Below are positions 45,097-54,231 of a stretch of DNA of 64,000 bases, piece after piece. Under the pieces are notes generated by a model. It saw only the letters and a list, made by a program, of their open reading frames with translations, was not told where the DNA came from and ran no database searches. Within the stretch, counting starts at the first letter, position 1; every line of letters begins with the position of its first letter. Made by a program: the position numbers and the translations under genes. Origin of the DNA: Butyricimonas synergistica DSM 23225 (GTDB lineage: Bacteria; Bacteroidota; Bacteroidia; Bacteroidales; Marinifilaceae); the NCBI RefSeq assembly GCF_000379665.1, contig NZ_KB903359.1, positions 1,579,340 through 1,643,339 on the forward strand, written 5' to 3'.

Positions 45097-46362
45097 ATGG
45101 ATGAAAGCGTACTTAATAAATTAAAAATCCTCGCTGAATCAGCGAAATACGATGTATCATGTGCATCTAGCGGGACTTCCCGTTCTCACAAAAAAGGACA
45201 GATCGGAAGTGCCGAGGGATGGGGTATATGCCATAGTTTCGCAGAAGACGGACGCTGCATCTCACTGCTGAAAATCATGCTCACGAACAACTGTATCTAC
45301 GATTGTGCCTACTGCATAAACCGCAGGAGTAATGACCTACCTCGGGCTACCTTCTCGGTGACGGAACTGGTCAATCTGACTATCGAGTTCTATCGCCGCA
45401 ATTACATCGAGGGGTTATTCCTCAGTTCCGGTGTCGTCCGTAACCCGGACTACACGATGGAACGATTGGTGCGGGTAGTGAAAGACCTCCGCCAAGTGTA
45501 CAAATTCAACGGGTACATCCACATGAAAAGCATCCCCGGTGCCAGCCAGGAATTGGTGAATGAAGCCGGATTATATGCCGACCGGATGAGCGTAAATATC
45601 GAAATCCCAAATGAACAAAGCCTGCAACTTCTTGCCCCGGAAAAGGATTTTCAAAGTGTATTCACCCCCATGCGTTTTATACAGCAAGGAATGTTACAAA
45701 GTGCAGAAGACAGGAAGAAATACCGGCACGCCCCCCGCTTTGTTCCAGCAGGACAGAGCACGCAGATGATCGTGGGAGCCACTCCCGACAAGGACAAAGA
45801 CATCCTGCACCTTACTTCTGCCCTATACAAGCGCCCCAGCATGAAGCGGGTATATTACTCGGGATTCGTCCCCGTCAACGCTTACGATCATCGCCTACCC
45901 GCCTTGAAGCAGCCTCCCCTTATCCGGGAAAACCGATTGTATCAAGCTGACTGGTTGCTTCGTTTTTACAATTTCAAAGTGGACGAAATCGTGGATGACT
46001 CCTACCCGGACCTCGATTTGGAGATAGACCCCAAACTCGCGTGGGCACTGCGTCACCCCGAAGCCTTCCCCATCGATGTCAACCGGGCAGATTACGAGAT
46101 GCTGCTCCGGGTTCCCGGTTTGGGTGTAAAATCAGCCAAAATGATTGTCACGGCACGCCGTTACTCCCGTTTAGGGACAGCACAACTCAAGCAAATAGGC
46201 GTCGTGTTGAAAAAAGCACAATATTTCATCACCTGCCACGAATTGCCGACGAAAACCGTCAACGAACTAAAACCCGAGAACGTGAGGCGCATCCTGACAC
46301 AAAGAACAAACCGAAAAATAGATGACGGGCAACTAATCATCCCTTTCGACTTCATCAATTGA
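45097..46362 (+). CDS. Putative DNA modification/repair radical SAM protein (TIGR03916 type)
   Basis: 421 residues. The 4Fe-4S/SAM motif NNCIYDCAYCIN places Cys66, Cys70 and Cys73 (CX3CX2C). EGLFLSSGVVRNPDYTMERLV and GYIHMKSIPGAS are barrel elements; a C-terminal helix-hairpin-helix (INRADYEMLLRVPGLGVKSAKMIVTARRY, residue Asn-Arg-Ala-Asp to Arg-Arg-Tyr) implies DNA binding. The family always occurs with a DUF4130 partner, present 17 nt downstream. The chemistry is not known; a radical reaction on a damaged or modified base is the reasonable inference. Confidence 0.88.
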   Translation: MDESVLNKLKILAESAKYDVSCASSGTSRSHKKGQIGSAEGWGICHSFAEDGRCISLLKIMLTNNCIYDCAYCINRRSNDLPRATFSVTELVNLTIEFYRRNYIEGLFLSSGVVRNPDYTMERLVRVVKDLRQVYKFNGYIHMKSIPGASQELVNEAGLYADRMSVNIEIPNEQSLQLLAPEKDFQSVFTPMRFIQQGMLQSAEDRKKYRHAPRFVPAGQSTQMIVGATPDKDKDILHLTSALYKRPSMKRVYYSGFVPVNAYDHRLPALKQPPLIRENRLYQADWLLRFYNFKVDEIVDDSYPDLDLEIDPKLAWALRHPEAFPIDVNRADYEMLLRVPGLGVKSAKMIVTARRYSRLGTAQLKQIGVVLKKAQYFITCHELPTKTVNELKPENVRRILTQRTNRKIDDGQLIIPFDFIN

Positions 46363-46379
46363 AAATTTAAAATCGCTCC

Positions 46380-47147
46380 ATGGTTATTTTCATCTACGAC
46401 AAGACATTCGACGGGTTGCTAACCGCAGTTTTTGACGCGTACAGCTACAAGAAATTCCCGGACATCCTGCTCGGGGAAGGCGAAACCTTGCCTTTGTTCT
46501 ACGATGAATCGTTCACGGTAACCACAGACTCGGAAAGAAGTGAACGGGTATGGAAAGGACTCCAAAAAAAGCTATCAGTACCTGCCCTCTCCCAACTCAC
46601 GACGTGCTGGTTATCGGAATTACCGGAAATAGACCTCTTGCTATTCCGCTATATCCGCAAGACAATCGACGCACCCCGTTCCATTGAACTCAATTTCGGG
46701 GATCCCGACGTGCTCGAATTATCCAAAGTATTCAAACAAGTAAAAAACGAACGCCTTCGGGTCATTCAGTTCCTCCGTTTCCAAAAAGCCGCAGACGGCA
46801 CATACTTCGCCGCCTTGAAACCCCTGTACAATGTTCTCTCTTTAGTTATCCCTTACCTGCAAGATCGTTTTGCAGACCAAAAATGGTTGCTTTATGACTT
46901 GAAACGGGAGTATGGTTACTATTATGATTTAACCACTGTCACGGAAGTACATTTCGAGCAAAAGGAAGGACATCTCTTGACCGGATTCCTCGACGAAAGT
47001 ATCATGGATCAAGACGAAAAACTATTTCAACAACTCTGGCAAACCTATTTCAAGACGATTGCCATCAAAGAACGCCTCAACCCAAAATTACACCGCCAAA
47101 ATCTCCCCGCCCGTTTCTGGAAATACCTGACAGAAAAAAGAGGATGA
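46380..47147 (+). CDS. DUF4130 (TIGR03915) putative DNA-repair partner protein
   Basis: 255 residues. FIYDKTFDGLLTAVFDAYSYKKFPDIL at the N-terminus and VFKQVKNERLRVIQFLRFQKAADGTYFAALKPLYNVLSLVIPYLQDRFADQKWLLYDLKREYGYYYD in the middle match the DUF4130 core, which resembles the uracil-DNA-glycosylase-linked families. C-terminal YFKTIAIKERLNPKLHRQNLPARFWKYLTE is also typical. Co-transcribed with the radical SAM gene. Probably the base-handling or DNA-binding half of a two-protein activity; no biochemical role is established that I know of. Confidence 0.87.
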   Translation: MVIFIYDKTFDGLLTAVFDAYSYKKFPDILLGEGETLPLFYDESFTVTTDSERSERVWKGLQKKLSVPALSQLTTCWLSELPEIDLLLFRYIRKTIDAPRSIELNFGDPDVLELSKVFKQVKNERLRVIQFLRFQKAADGTYFAALKPLYNVLSLVIPYLQDRFADQKWLLYDLKREYGYYYDLTTVTEVHFEQKEGHLLTGFLDESIMDQDEKLFQQLWQTYFKTIAIKERLNPKLHRQNLPARFWKYLTEKRG

Positions 47148-47227
47148 TAAATAGAAATTATTCTATAGACGAACCGGGGAGATTCCGGTGTGAACCCGTG
47201 GAAATAAGGGGAAAATCCCGGGTTAAT

Positions 47228-47269
47228 TTCGGTACAACTTCGGATCAACTTCGGTGCAAAGACCTTCGG
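47228..47269. repeat. 11-bp direct-repeat array TTCGG(n)AAC
   Basis: TTCGG at 47228, 47239, 47250 and 47265, the first three at exact 11-bp spacing, with units TTCGGTACAAC, TTCGGATCAAC and TTCGGTGCAAA. A short dyad AACCCG...CGGGTT lies just upstream. It sits in the 231-bp gap between convergent DUF4130 and DUF4272 genes; no gene is visible there. Confidence 0.6.
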
Positions 47270-47378
47270 GAGCGTTTTTAATACGAATATGAAACACGAG
47301 TAAAAAGAGAGAAACATTTTATTTCCCCCTTTCATCTACGTGCAAACAACGCTTTCTCCCCGGATGAAGTTTAATCTC

Positions 47379-48572
47379 TTAGGTTGTCGGTTGAATATCA
47401 TCCCAATCCGCTCCCTCGCTCGCCCCGATCAGCCAATTGAAAGCATAATGTCGTTCCATGACAACACCCCCGTCCAACGAAGCGGGAGCCTCCTGTCCCT
47501 TGACACGGGCATCCACGCACGCCCAATCATAACGCAAAGTCAGATCCGCCTCATCCAATATTTCCTCCTTACCTCGAATCTCGCCTAGCCCTAAAACAGT
47601 TCCTTTCTCCTGGTTATCAAAGAAAAGCCGGACTATAAACGGGACATCACAAATCTCCGAAGGATAAGGCAACTCCGTTATACCAAGTGCCCACAGCAAC
47701 ACGGCACAACACTCGTACCGCCACAGGAACTGAATACAGTCATGCTGCTCCGGCGAAGGATTATCCAAGTATGCCCTCTCCGCAGGCGTCAGTTCGTCCA
47801 TGATATGAAAACCAGCATCCACCCACTGCACGAACCCCAATCCTTCTTCCCGATCGGGATTCTCGGACAACATAACTTCCGAATACAATGCCACGGCAAA
47901 CAGAGCCGCCGCACGACAGGCTATTTCTTCCGGATCACGGATAACCGCTTCACTATCCAACACCTCGCAAGGCAAATGTTCGATATAAGGCACTCCAGCC
48001 TCCTTCAAGCGGGCAAGAGAACGCTCCCGGCGAAATAGATCCACCTCTCCGGGTTCAGGACGCCCGACTTCCAACAAATCAGAATTTGCCACCGGACGGA
48101 AAGCCTCATACTCGCTCTCGCCCTGCACGGAAAAAAGCAACTTCCCCTTACCATCATACAGACTCATGCTCGGGTAAAGCACGAATCCGTTTATATCTGC
48201 CGCCACGTCAAAAATAGTATTCACGATATAATTTGTCCGATCCCGGTTATCATCCGTCTCGAACTCGATACCCACGATACAATTAAAACAAGTAATCTGA
48301 CGGACTACTTCTTCTTTAATTTCAGACAATTCTGTTTCCACTCGTGCGAAATAATTCGCCATCCCGTTCGTGTGTTCCGCCACCTGTTCCGGCTCGTTCT
48401 TAGCTTGCATCATCGAACAGCGAATAACCGAATCATCCTGCAATACCAGCATCCAGCGGTCGTCCCCGGGCGTGAACATTTTTGCCACTTCACTAAACCG
48501 CTTTTCCATAGATTGCGCCACCCGGTCGAAATCCCCGATCACCGTGTAAAGAGTCAGATTTGCTTTTTCCAT
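47379..48572 (-). CDS. DUF4272 domain protein
   Basis: 397 residues, soluble and acidic. N-terminal half LTLYTVIGDFDRVAQSMEKRF and CFNCIVGIEFETDDNRDRTNYIVNTIFDVAADINGFVLYPSMSLYD; the C-terminal half starts ARLKEAGVPYIEHLPCEVLDSEAVIRDPEEIACRAAALFAVALYSE and ends VMERHYAFNWLIGASEGADWDDIQ, the recognised DUF4272 core. Function unknown; members occur in diverse bacteria, sometimes as immunity-like or stress-related orphan genes, so no role is claimed. It has its own promoter. Confidence 0.85.
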   Translation of the reverse strand: MEKANLTLYTVIGDFDRVAQSMEKRFSEVAKMFTPGDDRWMLVLQDDSVIRCSMMQAKNEPEQVAEHTNGMANYFARVETELSEIKEEVVRQITCFNCIVGIEFETDDNRDRTNYIVNTIFDVAADINGFVLYPSMSLYDGKGKLLFSVQGESEYEAFRPVANSDLLEVGRPEPGEVDLFRRERSLARLKEAGVPYIEHLPCEVLDSEAVIRDPEEIACRAAALFAVALYSEVMLSENPDREEGLGFVQWVDAGFHIMDELTPAERAYLDNPSPEQHDCIQFLWRYECCAVLLWALGITELPYPSEICDVPFIVRLFFDNQEKGTVLGLGEIRGKEEILDEADLTLRYDWACVDARVKGQEAPASLDGGVVMERHYAFNWLIGASEGADWDDIQPTT

Positions 48573-48593
48573 AAAATCATTTTATAATTCTCA

Positions 48594-48624
48594 CAAATAT
48601 AGAAACTCCTTCTGACAAAGCAAC
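48594..48624 (-). promoter_or_regulatory. Promoter of the DUF4272 gene
   Basis: Minus-strand GTTG (48621-48624), 19 nt, TATATTTG (48594-48601): exact -7 match and three of four bases of the -33 box at the right spacing. Confidence 0.55.
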
Positions 48625-48648
48625 CGATTAACCTCTTCAAAACCCGCT

Positions 48649-50946
48649 CTAAAAAGCAATATTTTCTATTTTTTCCAAAGAAAAAGAGTAAGGTGCGTCG
48701 GTATCAGCAGTTCCCCTCGACCTATTCGGTCGTTCACTCATCTGAAACTTGATCCGTCCTCCATCTTGCAAATCTTTATGAGTAATGTAATTCTTCGTGT
48801 AAATTCGTTTATTCAGCTTCATCCGGTCGATATAGCGGTGAGCATCGTCTGTTCCCGGGGCTAGGATTTCTAGCTTTTTCCCGTTTTCGAAATGAATCGT
48901 TGCTTTCGGGAAAAGCGGCGTACCCAGCACATACTGATCTGTGCCCGGGCACACGGGATAAAAACCCAGTGCCGAGAACACGTACCATGCCGATGTCTGC
49001 CCGTTATCCTCATCCCCACAATAGCCGTCCGGACCGGGCGTGTACATCCGATTCATCACTTCCCGCAACCAATACTGCGCTTTCCATGGTTGTCCGGCAT
49101 AATTATACAAGTAAATCATATGCTGTATGGGTTGATTCCCGTGAGCGTAATTTCCCATATTCATGACGGTCATTTCCCGGATTTCATGGATTACTCCCCC
49201 GTAATAACTCTCGTCAAACAAGGGCGGCACGGCAAAAACCGAGTCCAGCATCTGCACGAAAGTTTCCTTTCCTCCCATCAAGCCGATCAGCCCGTGTGGA
49301 TCGTGGAATACCGACCACGTGTAGTGCCAGCTATTTCCCTCCGTGAAAGCATCCCCCCATTTCAATGGTGAGAACGGCTCCATAAAAGTCCCGTCCCGAT
49401 TTTTGCCCCGCATCAATTTGGTTTCGGGATCGAACAAATGTTTATAGTTCATTGCCCGACGGGCAAACCGCTCTATTTCCCCCGTCGGACGTCCTAACTT
49501 CTTTGCCAATTGAAAAATGCACCAATCATCATAAGCATACTCCAGAGTACGCGCTGCACTCTCGTTTATCCCCACGTTGTAAGGCACATATCCCAATGTA
49601 TTATAATACTCGTGCCCCAAGCGTCCCGTGGAAGATGCTTTCGGGTGCACGTGTTCCGTGCCGTGTATCAACCCCTCGTACAGGGTTTCAACATCAGCGA
49701 CCTGCACGCCTTTCAAATAGGCATCCGCAAGCACGGATGCCGAATTATTTCCAACCATACATCCCCGGTGTCCAGGACTCGCCCATTCCGGGAAAAAACC
49801 GCTTTCCTTGTAAGTATTGATCAACCCCTCCTGCATTTCCTTGTTCCGAGAGGGATAAACCAAGTTCAACAGGGGAAACAAGCAACGGAATGTATCCCAA
49901 AATCCTGTATCCGTGTATAAATATCCCGGTAAAACCTCTCCATTATAAGGGCTGTAATGCAGTATATTTCCTGCCGCATCTATTTCATAGAATTTACGGG
50001 GAAAAAGTACCGAACGATAGAGGCAAGAATAAAATACCCGGTATTGATCCAACGAACCACCTTCCACTTGAATAGCCCCCAACACTTCATTCCATGCCGC
50101 CTTACCCCGTCCGACCAAAGTATCGAAATCGTCGTTCCCCAATTCCTTCAAATTCAATTCCGCCTGTTCCGGGCTTATAAATGAAGACGCCACGCGGGCG
50201 TGTACTTTTTCCCCCTTTTTTGTCCGAAAACCGATCACACTTCCCACGTGCCGGGCTTGTTGTGACAAATCGTCACTCAATTCCCCGTCGGCAAACGTGT
50301 GTTTATACACAAAAGGCTTATCAAATTCTATCACGAAATAATTCTTAAAATTCTCGGGTACACCTCCGCTATTCCGGGTCGTGTATCCCACGATCTTATT
50401 ATCTCCCTCGATACGAACAAATGAACCCCGGTCAAAAGCATCAACGACAATATACGAATGTTCATTTTCCGGGAAAGTAAAACGGAAAAAAGCCGCCCGT
50501 TCCGTCGTCGTAAATTCAGTCACCACGTCGTGTTCGGCGAGGTAAACCTTATAATAATAAGGCTTTGCCACCTCTCCTTTATGCGAGAACCAACTGGCAC
50601 GCCGGTCTTGGTCGAACTCCGGTTTCCCAACCACTGGCATCAACGAAAATTGACCGTAATCATTTATCCACGGACTCGGCTGATGCGTCTGTTTGAATCC
50701 CCGAATCTTATTTGCCGTGTAAACGTAAGCCCAACCGTCACCCATTCTTCCCGTCTGGGGCATCCAAAAATTCATTCCCCACGGGCGGGCGATCGCCGGA
50801 TAAGTATTCCCCGTCGACAATTCAAACGTGGATTGCGTACCCATAAGCGGATTCACGTACTCCACGGGATCAAAAACAGTTTGAGCTTGCGCGGGGATAC
50901 CCACGCCGAGCCACAAACAAACTAAAACACAAACATAATATCTCAT
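48649..50946 (-). CDS. GH92 alpha-mannosidase (first copy)
   Basis: 765 residues from the ATG at 50946 (the frame upstream starts with TTG); signal MRYYVCVLVCLWLGVGIPAQAQ. FDPVEYVNPLMGTQSTFELSTGNTYPAIARPWGMNFW is the GH92 N-terminal signature. The catalytic (alpha/alpha)6 domain has FWDTFRCLFPLLNLVYPSRN, FTEGNSWHYTWSVFHDPHG (proposed acid Glu in EGNSW) and GYCGDEDNGQTSAWYVFSALGFYPVCPGTDQYVLGTPLF (proposed acidic base). Exo-alpha-mannosidase activity needing calcium is established for the family; linkage specificity cannot be read here. Last gene of the GH92-peptidase-GH92 unit. Confidence 0.93.
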   Translation of the reverse strand: MRYYVCVLVCLWLGVGIPAQAQTVFDPVEYVNPLMGTQSTFELSTGNTYPAIARPWGMNFWMPQTGRMGDGWAYVYTANKIRGFKQTHQPSPWINDYGQFSLMPVVGKPEFDQDRRASWFSHKGEVAKPYYYKVYLAEHDVVTEFTTTERAAFFRFTFPENEHSYIVVDAFDRGSFVRIEGDNKIVGYTTRNSGGVPENFKNYFVIEFDKPFVYKHTFADGELSDDLSQQARHVGSVIGFRTKKGEKVHARVASSFISPEQAELNLKELGNDDFDTLVGRGKAAWNEVLGAIQVEGGSLDQYRVFYSCLYRSVLFPRKFYEIDAAGNILHYSPYNGEVLPGYLYTDTGFWDTFRCLFPLLNLVYPSRNKEMQEGLINTYKESGFFPEWASPGHRGCMVGNNSASVLADAYLKGVQVADVETLYEGLIHGTEHVHPKASSTGRLGHEYYNTLGYVPYNVGINESAARTLEYAYDDWCIFQLAKKLGRPTGEIERFARRAMNYKHLFDPETKLMRGKNRDGTFMEPFSPLKWGDAFTEGNSWHYTWSVFHDPHGLIGLMGGKETFVQMLDSVFAVPPLFDESYYGGVIHEIREMTVMNMGNYAHGNQPIQHMIYLYNYAGQPWKAQYWLREVMNRMYTPGPDGYCGDEDNGQTSAWYVFSALGFYPVCPGTDQYVLGTPLFPKATIHFENGKKLEILAPGTDDAHRYIDRMKLNKRIYTKNYITHKDLQDGGRIKFQMSERPNRSRGTADTDAPYSFSLEKIENIAF

Positions 50947-50999
50947 AAACACAACACATTTTGTTACACTTCTCAAGTTTCCCGAACACCTGCCCGCAT

Positions 51000-51779
51000 T
51001 TACTTGTCACCCATCGCAACCATGTATTCTTCCCAAAGTCGATCTATATCATATTCCTCTCCTAGAGAATATTGAATCGCACCTTGAAAAGACCAAGGAA
51101 TGACATCTAAAGTACTGCGGTTAAATTTACGCAAAAAATCCGGATCTTTCGTCTGCTTCAACCAAGCCAGGAAGAAGCCTGTCGTGCGATACCCATCCGT
51201 GTAATGCCCTCCCTTGGGGCGGTCGTCCAAAGTAAAACCGCCGTTCACGTAACGCACTGCATCCGCCATACCCTCGATGAAAGCCCAAAATGTCTTATTT
51301 GTCCCATAAGTTCCTATCCCTTGCGGTTCCAACTGAAACCCGTGTGTCAATTCATGCCAAAGTACACCCCGGTTTTCTCGCACTAACGCATCCATGTTTC
51401 CCTTGTAACTTTTCTCCACCCAATCCGTGCTGTAAGTAATCGTGATTGAAGGCGGATTACCGCTTTTCGCCGATACTCCATCATAAGACTTTAATATATA
51501 TGTAATTAATTTGACAGCTGGGATACTATCCTCGGGTGAAAAATAAAGCGTTTCCAATACTTGCCGGGCACATTCCTGTATAAACTGTTCAGGACGGGGA
51601 ACAATCCGAGCGTATAATTTTGCCCCATCCGTTTCCGGTGACAAATTTTGGAATTCAACTCTTCCCACGTCATAGGTTGACCAGTCCGTAACTTTCCCCG
51701 TTTTCGAGCTATTCTTTTTGCATCCACAGGAACTCACTATTCCCAAGATACATATGTATAATATTATTTTTATATTCAT
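51000..51779 (-). CDS. Basic secretory protein (BSP)-family metallopeptidase lipoprotein
   Basis: 259 residues, lipoprotein (signal NIKIILYICILGIVSSC, Cys18, then GCKKNSS). VEFQNLSPETDGAKLYARIV opens the BSP domain; ENRGVLWHELTHGFQLEPQGIG near residue 140 is the HExxH zinc site, and FWAFIEGMADAVRY supplies the downstream Glu region. PKGGHYTDGYRTTGFFLAWLKQ is also typical. Start codon overlaps the stop of the GH92 gene upstream by ATGA, so the two are translationally coupled. A protease set between two mannosidases points to glycoprotein breakdown. Confidence 0.9.
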   Translation of the reverse strand: MNIKIILYICILGIVSSCGCKKNSSKTGKVTDWSTYDVGRVEFQNLSPETDGAKLYARIVPRPEQFIQECARQVLETLYFSPEDSIPAVKLITYILKSYDGVSAKSGNPPSITITYSTDWVEKSYKGNMDALVRENRGVLWHELTHGFQLEPQGIGTYGTNKTFWAFIEGMADAVRYVNGGFTLDDRPKGGHYTDGYRTTGFFLAWLKQTKDPDFLRKFNRSTLDVIPWSFQGAIQYSLGEEYDIDRLWEEYMVAMGDK

Positions 51780-54103
51780 CGTGTTAGTGAGTAAGGTTTA
51801 TTATCATTCGTGTATATTCTATTCCGGTTGGGACGGTTACTCATCTCGAATTCCAACACTCCTCCCGCCATAATATCCCGTTGCGTTATATAAGCCTTGT
51901 CATAGAGCTTTCCGTTCAACCGAACTGCTTTCACGTATCTGTTTTTGTCATTCACTTTCGGCGCACGTACCTCAAACGTGTTGCCGTTCTCCAAACGTAT
52001 TTTCATGTAAGGCAGATAAGGAGCACCCAACACGTATTGATCCGTTCCGGGACAGACTGGATAAAATCCCAAAGCTGAGAAAATATACCAGGCAGACATC
52101 TGACCGCAGTCGTCATTACCGCATAACCCGTCTATTTTATTCCTGTACATACGGTTCATCACTTCCCGCACCCGGAATTGAGTCTTCCAAGGTTGAGAAG
52201 TCCAAGCGTACAGGTACAACACGTGATGGCTAGGCTCATTCCCGTGCACGTAATTTCCCATTAGCCCCTCTTCCGTGATGTCCTCCGTATCGGCATAATA
52301 TTTTTCAGGAAGGTGCATCGTGAACAAACTATCCAACCGTTCGGTAAAACGCTTCTCCCCTCCCGCCAAACGGATCAACCCGTTTACATCGTGCGGAACG
52401 TGCAACGAGTAATTCCACGAATTTCCCTCGATAAATCCTTCGCCGTGCGTGCCCAGCGGATCAAATGGCTCTTTCCAGCTCCCGTCGGACAAACGGGGAC
52501 GGGCAAAACCCAAACGTTCGTCGAACAAATTCCGATAGTTCAAAGCCCGGCTCTCGTACTCATGGACCATGTTCTCGTCCCCCGATACTTTTGCAGTTTG
52601 GTATATCGCCCAATCGTCATACGCGTTCTCCAGTGTGATCGAAGCACCATTCCCGTCTTTATCCACGGGCACGTACCCCTTTTCCACGTAATCACGGGTA
52701 TGCTGGTAATACGGAACATTCGAACTATTCCTCATGGCTTCCAACACCAACGCCGTATCCAGCTGGATACCCTTCGCCACGGCGTCCGCCACGACAGCAA
52801 CCCCGTGATAAGCGATCATACACCAGTTCTCGTTTCCCATGTGCGACCACACGGGCAAAGCTTTGTGTACACTCTGCCGGTAATGTTCCAGCATAGACAT
52901 AACCATATCCCGGTTCCGTTCCCGATTGATAACATTAAACAACGGATGCAAAGCCCGGTAGGTATCCCACAAGGAGAACACGGTATAATTGGTAAAACCC
53001 TCCGCCCGATGAATCATGTGGTCTACACCCCGGTATTGCCCGTCTACATCCATGTAAACAGACGGATTTATCATCGTGTGATACAACGAGGTATATAACA
53101 TACTCAACTCATCATGACTTCCTTGTGCCTCGATCACCGAAAGTTCTCTGTTCCATTTCTCCCCGGCACGTGCAGCCAACGTTTCAAAATCAACGCCTGC
53201 CGCTTCCATCTGCAAGTTCCTCAACGCCCCTTCCGTACTCACGCATGAAAGAGCCACTTTCACTTCTAGTTCCGGCATATCGCATAAGTCAAAATCAAAA
53301 TATGCCACGATACCCCTACCGCCCATCTCCGGGAAATTTCTTTTCTCATCAAATCTACGCCAAAAACCTTTGTAATTCACCTCCTCGAAGTTCTCGTGTC
53401 CATAATCTTGTATCGGTTTAGAGAATGTTATCGCGAAATACGTGTAATTCGTCCGTGCCCACCCCCTCGTAATCCGGTATCCCGTCAACAAAGTATCATT
53501 TTCCACCCGAAGATTCGCCCACAACACTTTCCCGTCATAATTGTATATCCCATGCAATAAATCCACGATCACATGACCTTTTTCCACTCCCACCGGATAG
53601 GTATATTTGTGTATTCCCACCCGTTCCGTTGCCGTCAACTGTACTTTCACACCGTAATCCTGCAACATCACCTCGTAATAACCGGGCGAGGCTTTTTCCC
53701 GCTCGTGCGAGAATCGGGAACGATACCCCTCTTCCGGTCGTTCCGCCGTCCCGGGCACCAGTTTCAAATCCCCGACTGTCGGCATCAAAAGGACATCCCC
53801 CAAATCCGAATGCCCCGTTCCGCTCAAATGCGTATGGCTGAACCCGACAATTGTCGGATCATCATACTGGTATCCGGCACAATACCGATAAGTATTTTTT
53901 TGGTAAACACCGTCAATATTATGCGGCACGTTCTCCGTATCGGGACTCAACTGCACCGCTCCATACGGGACACAAGCCCCCGGGAAGGTATGTCCCATAC
54001 TTTTAGTCCCGATAAAGGGATTCACGTAATCCACCGGATTCTTTTTTTCTTCTTCATTTGTCAGCATAGCACCCAAACACAATAAAAGTACGCTCAATTT
54101 CAT
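51776..54103 (-). CDS. GH92 alpha-mannosidase (second copy)
   Basis: 775 residues with a short signal (MKLSVLLLCLGAMLTN). NPVDYVNPFIGTKSMGHTFPGACVPYGAVQLSPDT is the GH92 N-terminal motif; GFSHTHLSGTGHSDLGDVLLMP is the segment typical of alpha-1,2/1,3-type members; FIEGNSWNYSLHVPHDVNG and GLCGNDDCGQMSAWYIFSALGFYPVCPGTDQYVLGAPYLP are catalytic-domain motifs. It differs clearly from the first copy in the N-terminal motif (MGHTFPGA against FELSTGNTYPA), so the two probably cut different linkages. First gene of its transcription unit, after the terminator at 54.2 kb. Confidence 0.94.
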   Translation of the reverse strand: MKLSVLLLCLGAMLTNEEEKKNPVDYVNPFIGTKSMGHTFPGACVPYGAVQLSPDTENVPHNIDGVYQKNTYRYCAGYQYDDPTIVGFSHTHLSGTGHSDLGDVLLMPTVGDLKLVPGTAERPEEGYRSRFSHEREKASPGYYEVMLQDYGVKVQLTATERVGIHKYTYPVGVEKGHVIVDLLHGIYNYDGKVLWANLRVENDTLLTGYRITRGWARTNYTYFAITFSKPIQDYGHENFEEVNYKGFWRRFDEKRNFPEMGGRGIVAYFDFDLCDMPELEVKVALSCVSTEGALRNLQMEAAGVDFETLAARAGEKWNRELSVIEAQGSHDELSMLYTSLYHTMINPSVYMDVDGQYRGVDHMIHRAEGFTNYTVFSLWDTYRALHPLFNVINRERNRDMVMSMLEHYRQSVHKALPVWSHMGNENWCMIAYHGVAVVADAVAKGIQLDTALVLEAMRNSSNVPYYQHTRDYVEKGYVPVDKDGNGASITLENAYDDWAIYQTAKVSGDENMVHEYESRALNYRNLFDERLGFARPRLSDGSWKEPFDPLGTHGEGFIEGNSWNYSLHVPHDVNGLIRLAGGEKRFTERLDSLFTMHLPEKYYADTEDITEEGLMGNYVHGNEPSHHVLYLYAWTSQPWKTQFRVREVMNRMYRNKIDGLCGNDDCGQMSAWYIFSALGFYPVCPGTDQYVLGAPYLPYMKIRLENGNTFEVRAPKVNDKNRYVKAVRLNGKLYDKAYITQRDIMAGGVLEFEMSNRPNRNRIYTNDNKPYSLTR

Positions 54104-54174
54104 CTTGTCAGCATTAATTAAAATTTTCTGTTATCCGATTACTCTAAAAAGGCACTTGAAGCCCCTCAAAGGGT

Positions 54175-54211
54175 GAAAAAAAGTTGTAATATTTTTGACA
54201 TATTACAACTT
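54175..54211 (-). terminator. Intrinsic terminator ending the SusCD-metalloprotease operon
   Basis: 12-bp perfect stem AAGTTGTAATAT/ATATTACAACTT with a 7-nt loop, followed on the minus strand by a run of seven T. It lies 20 nt after the pseudo-protease stop, so the GH92-peptidase-GH92 genes form a separate unit. Confidence 0.85.
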
Positions 54212-54231
54212 CCTTCATGAAACAAACTTCT

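Noticed and set aside
47340-47588. 82-codon ORF beside the 11-bp repeat array
   Set aside because: Mostly antisense to the end of the DUF4272 gene; no supporting signal.
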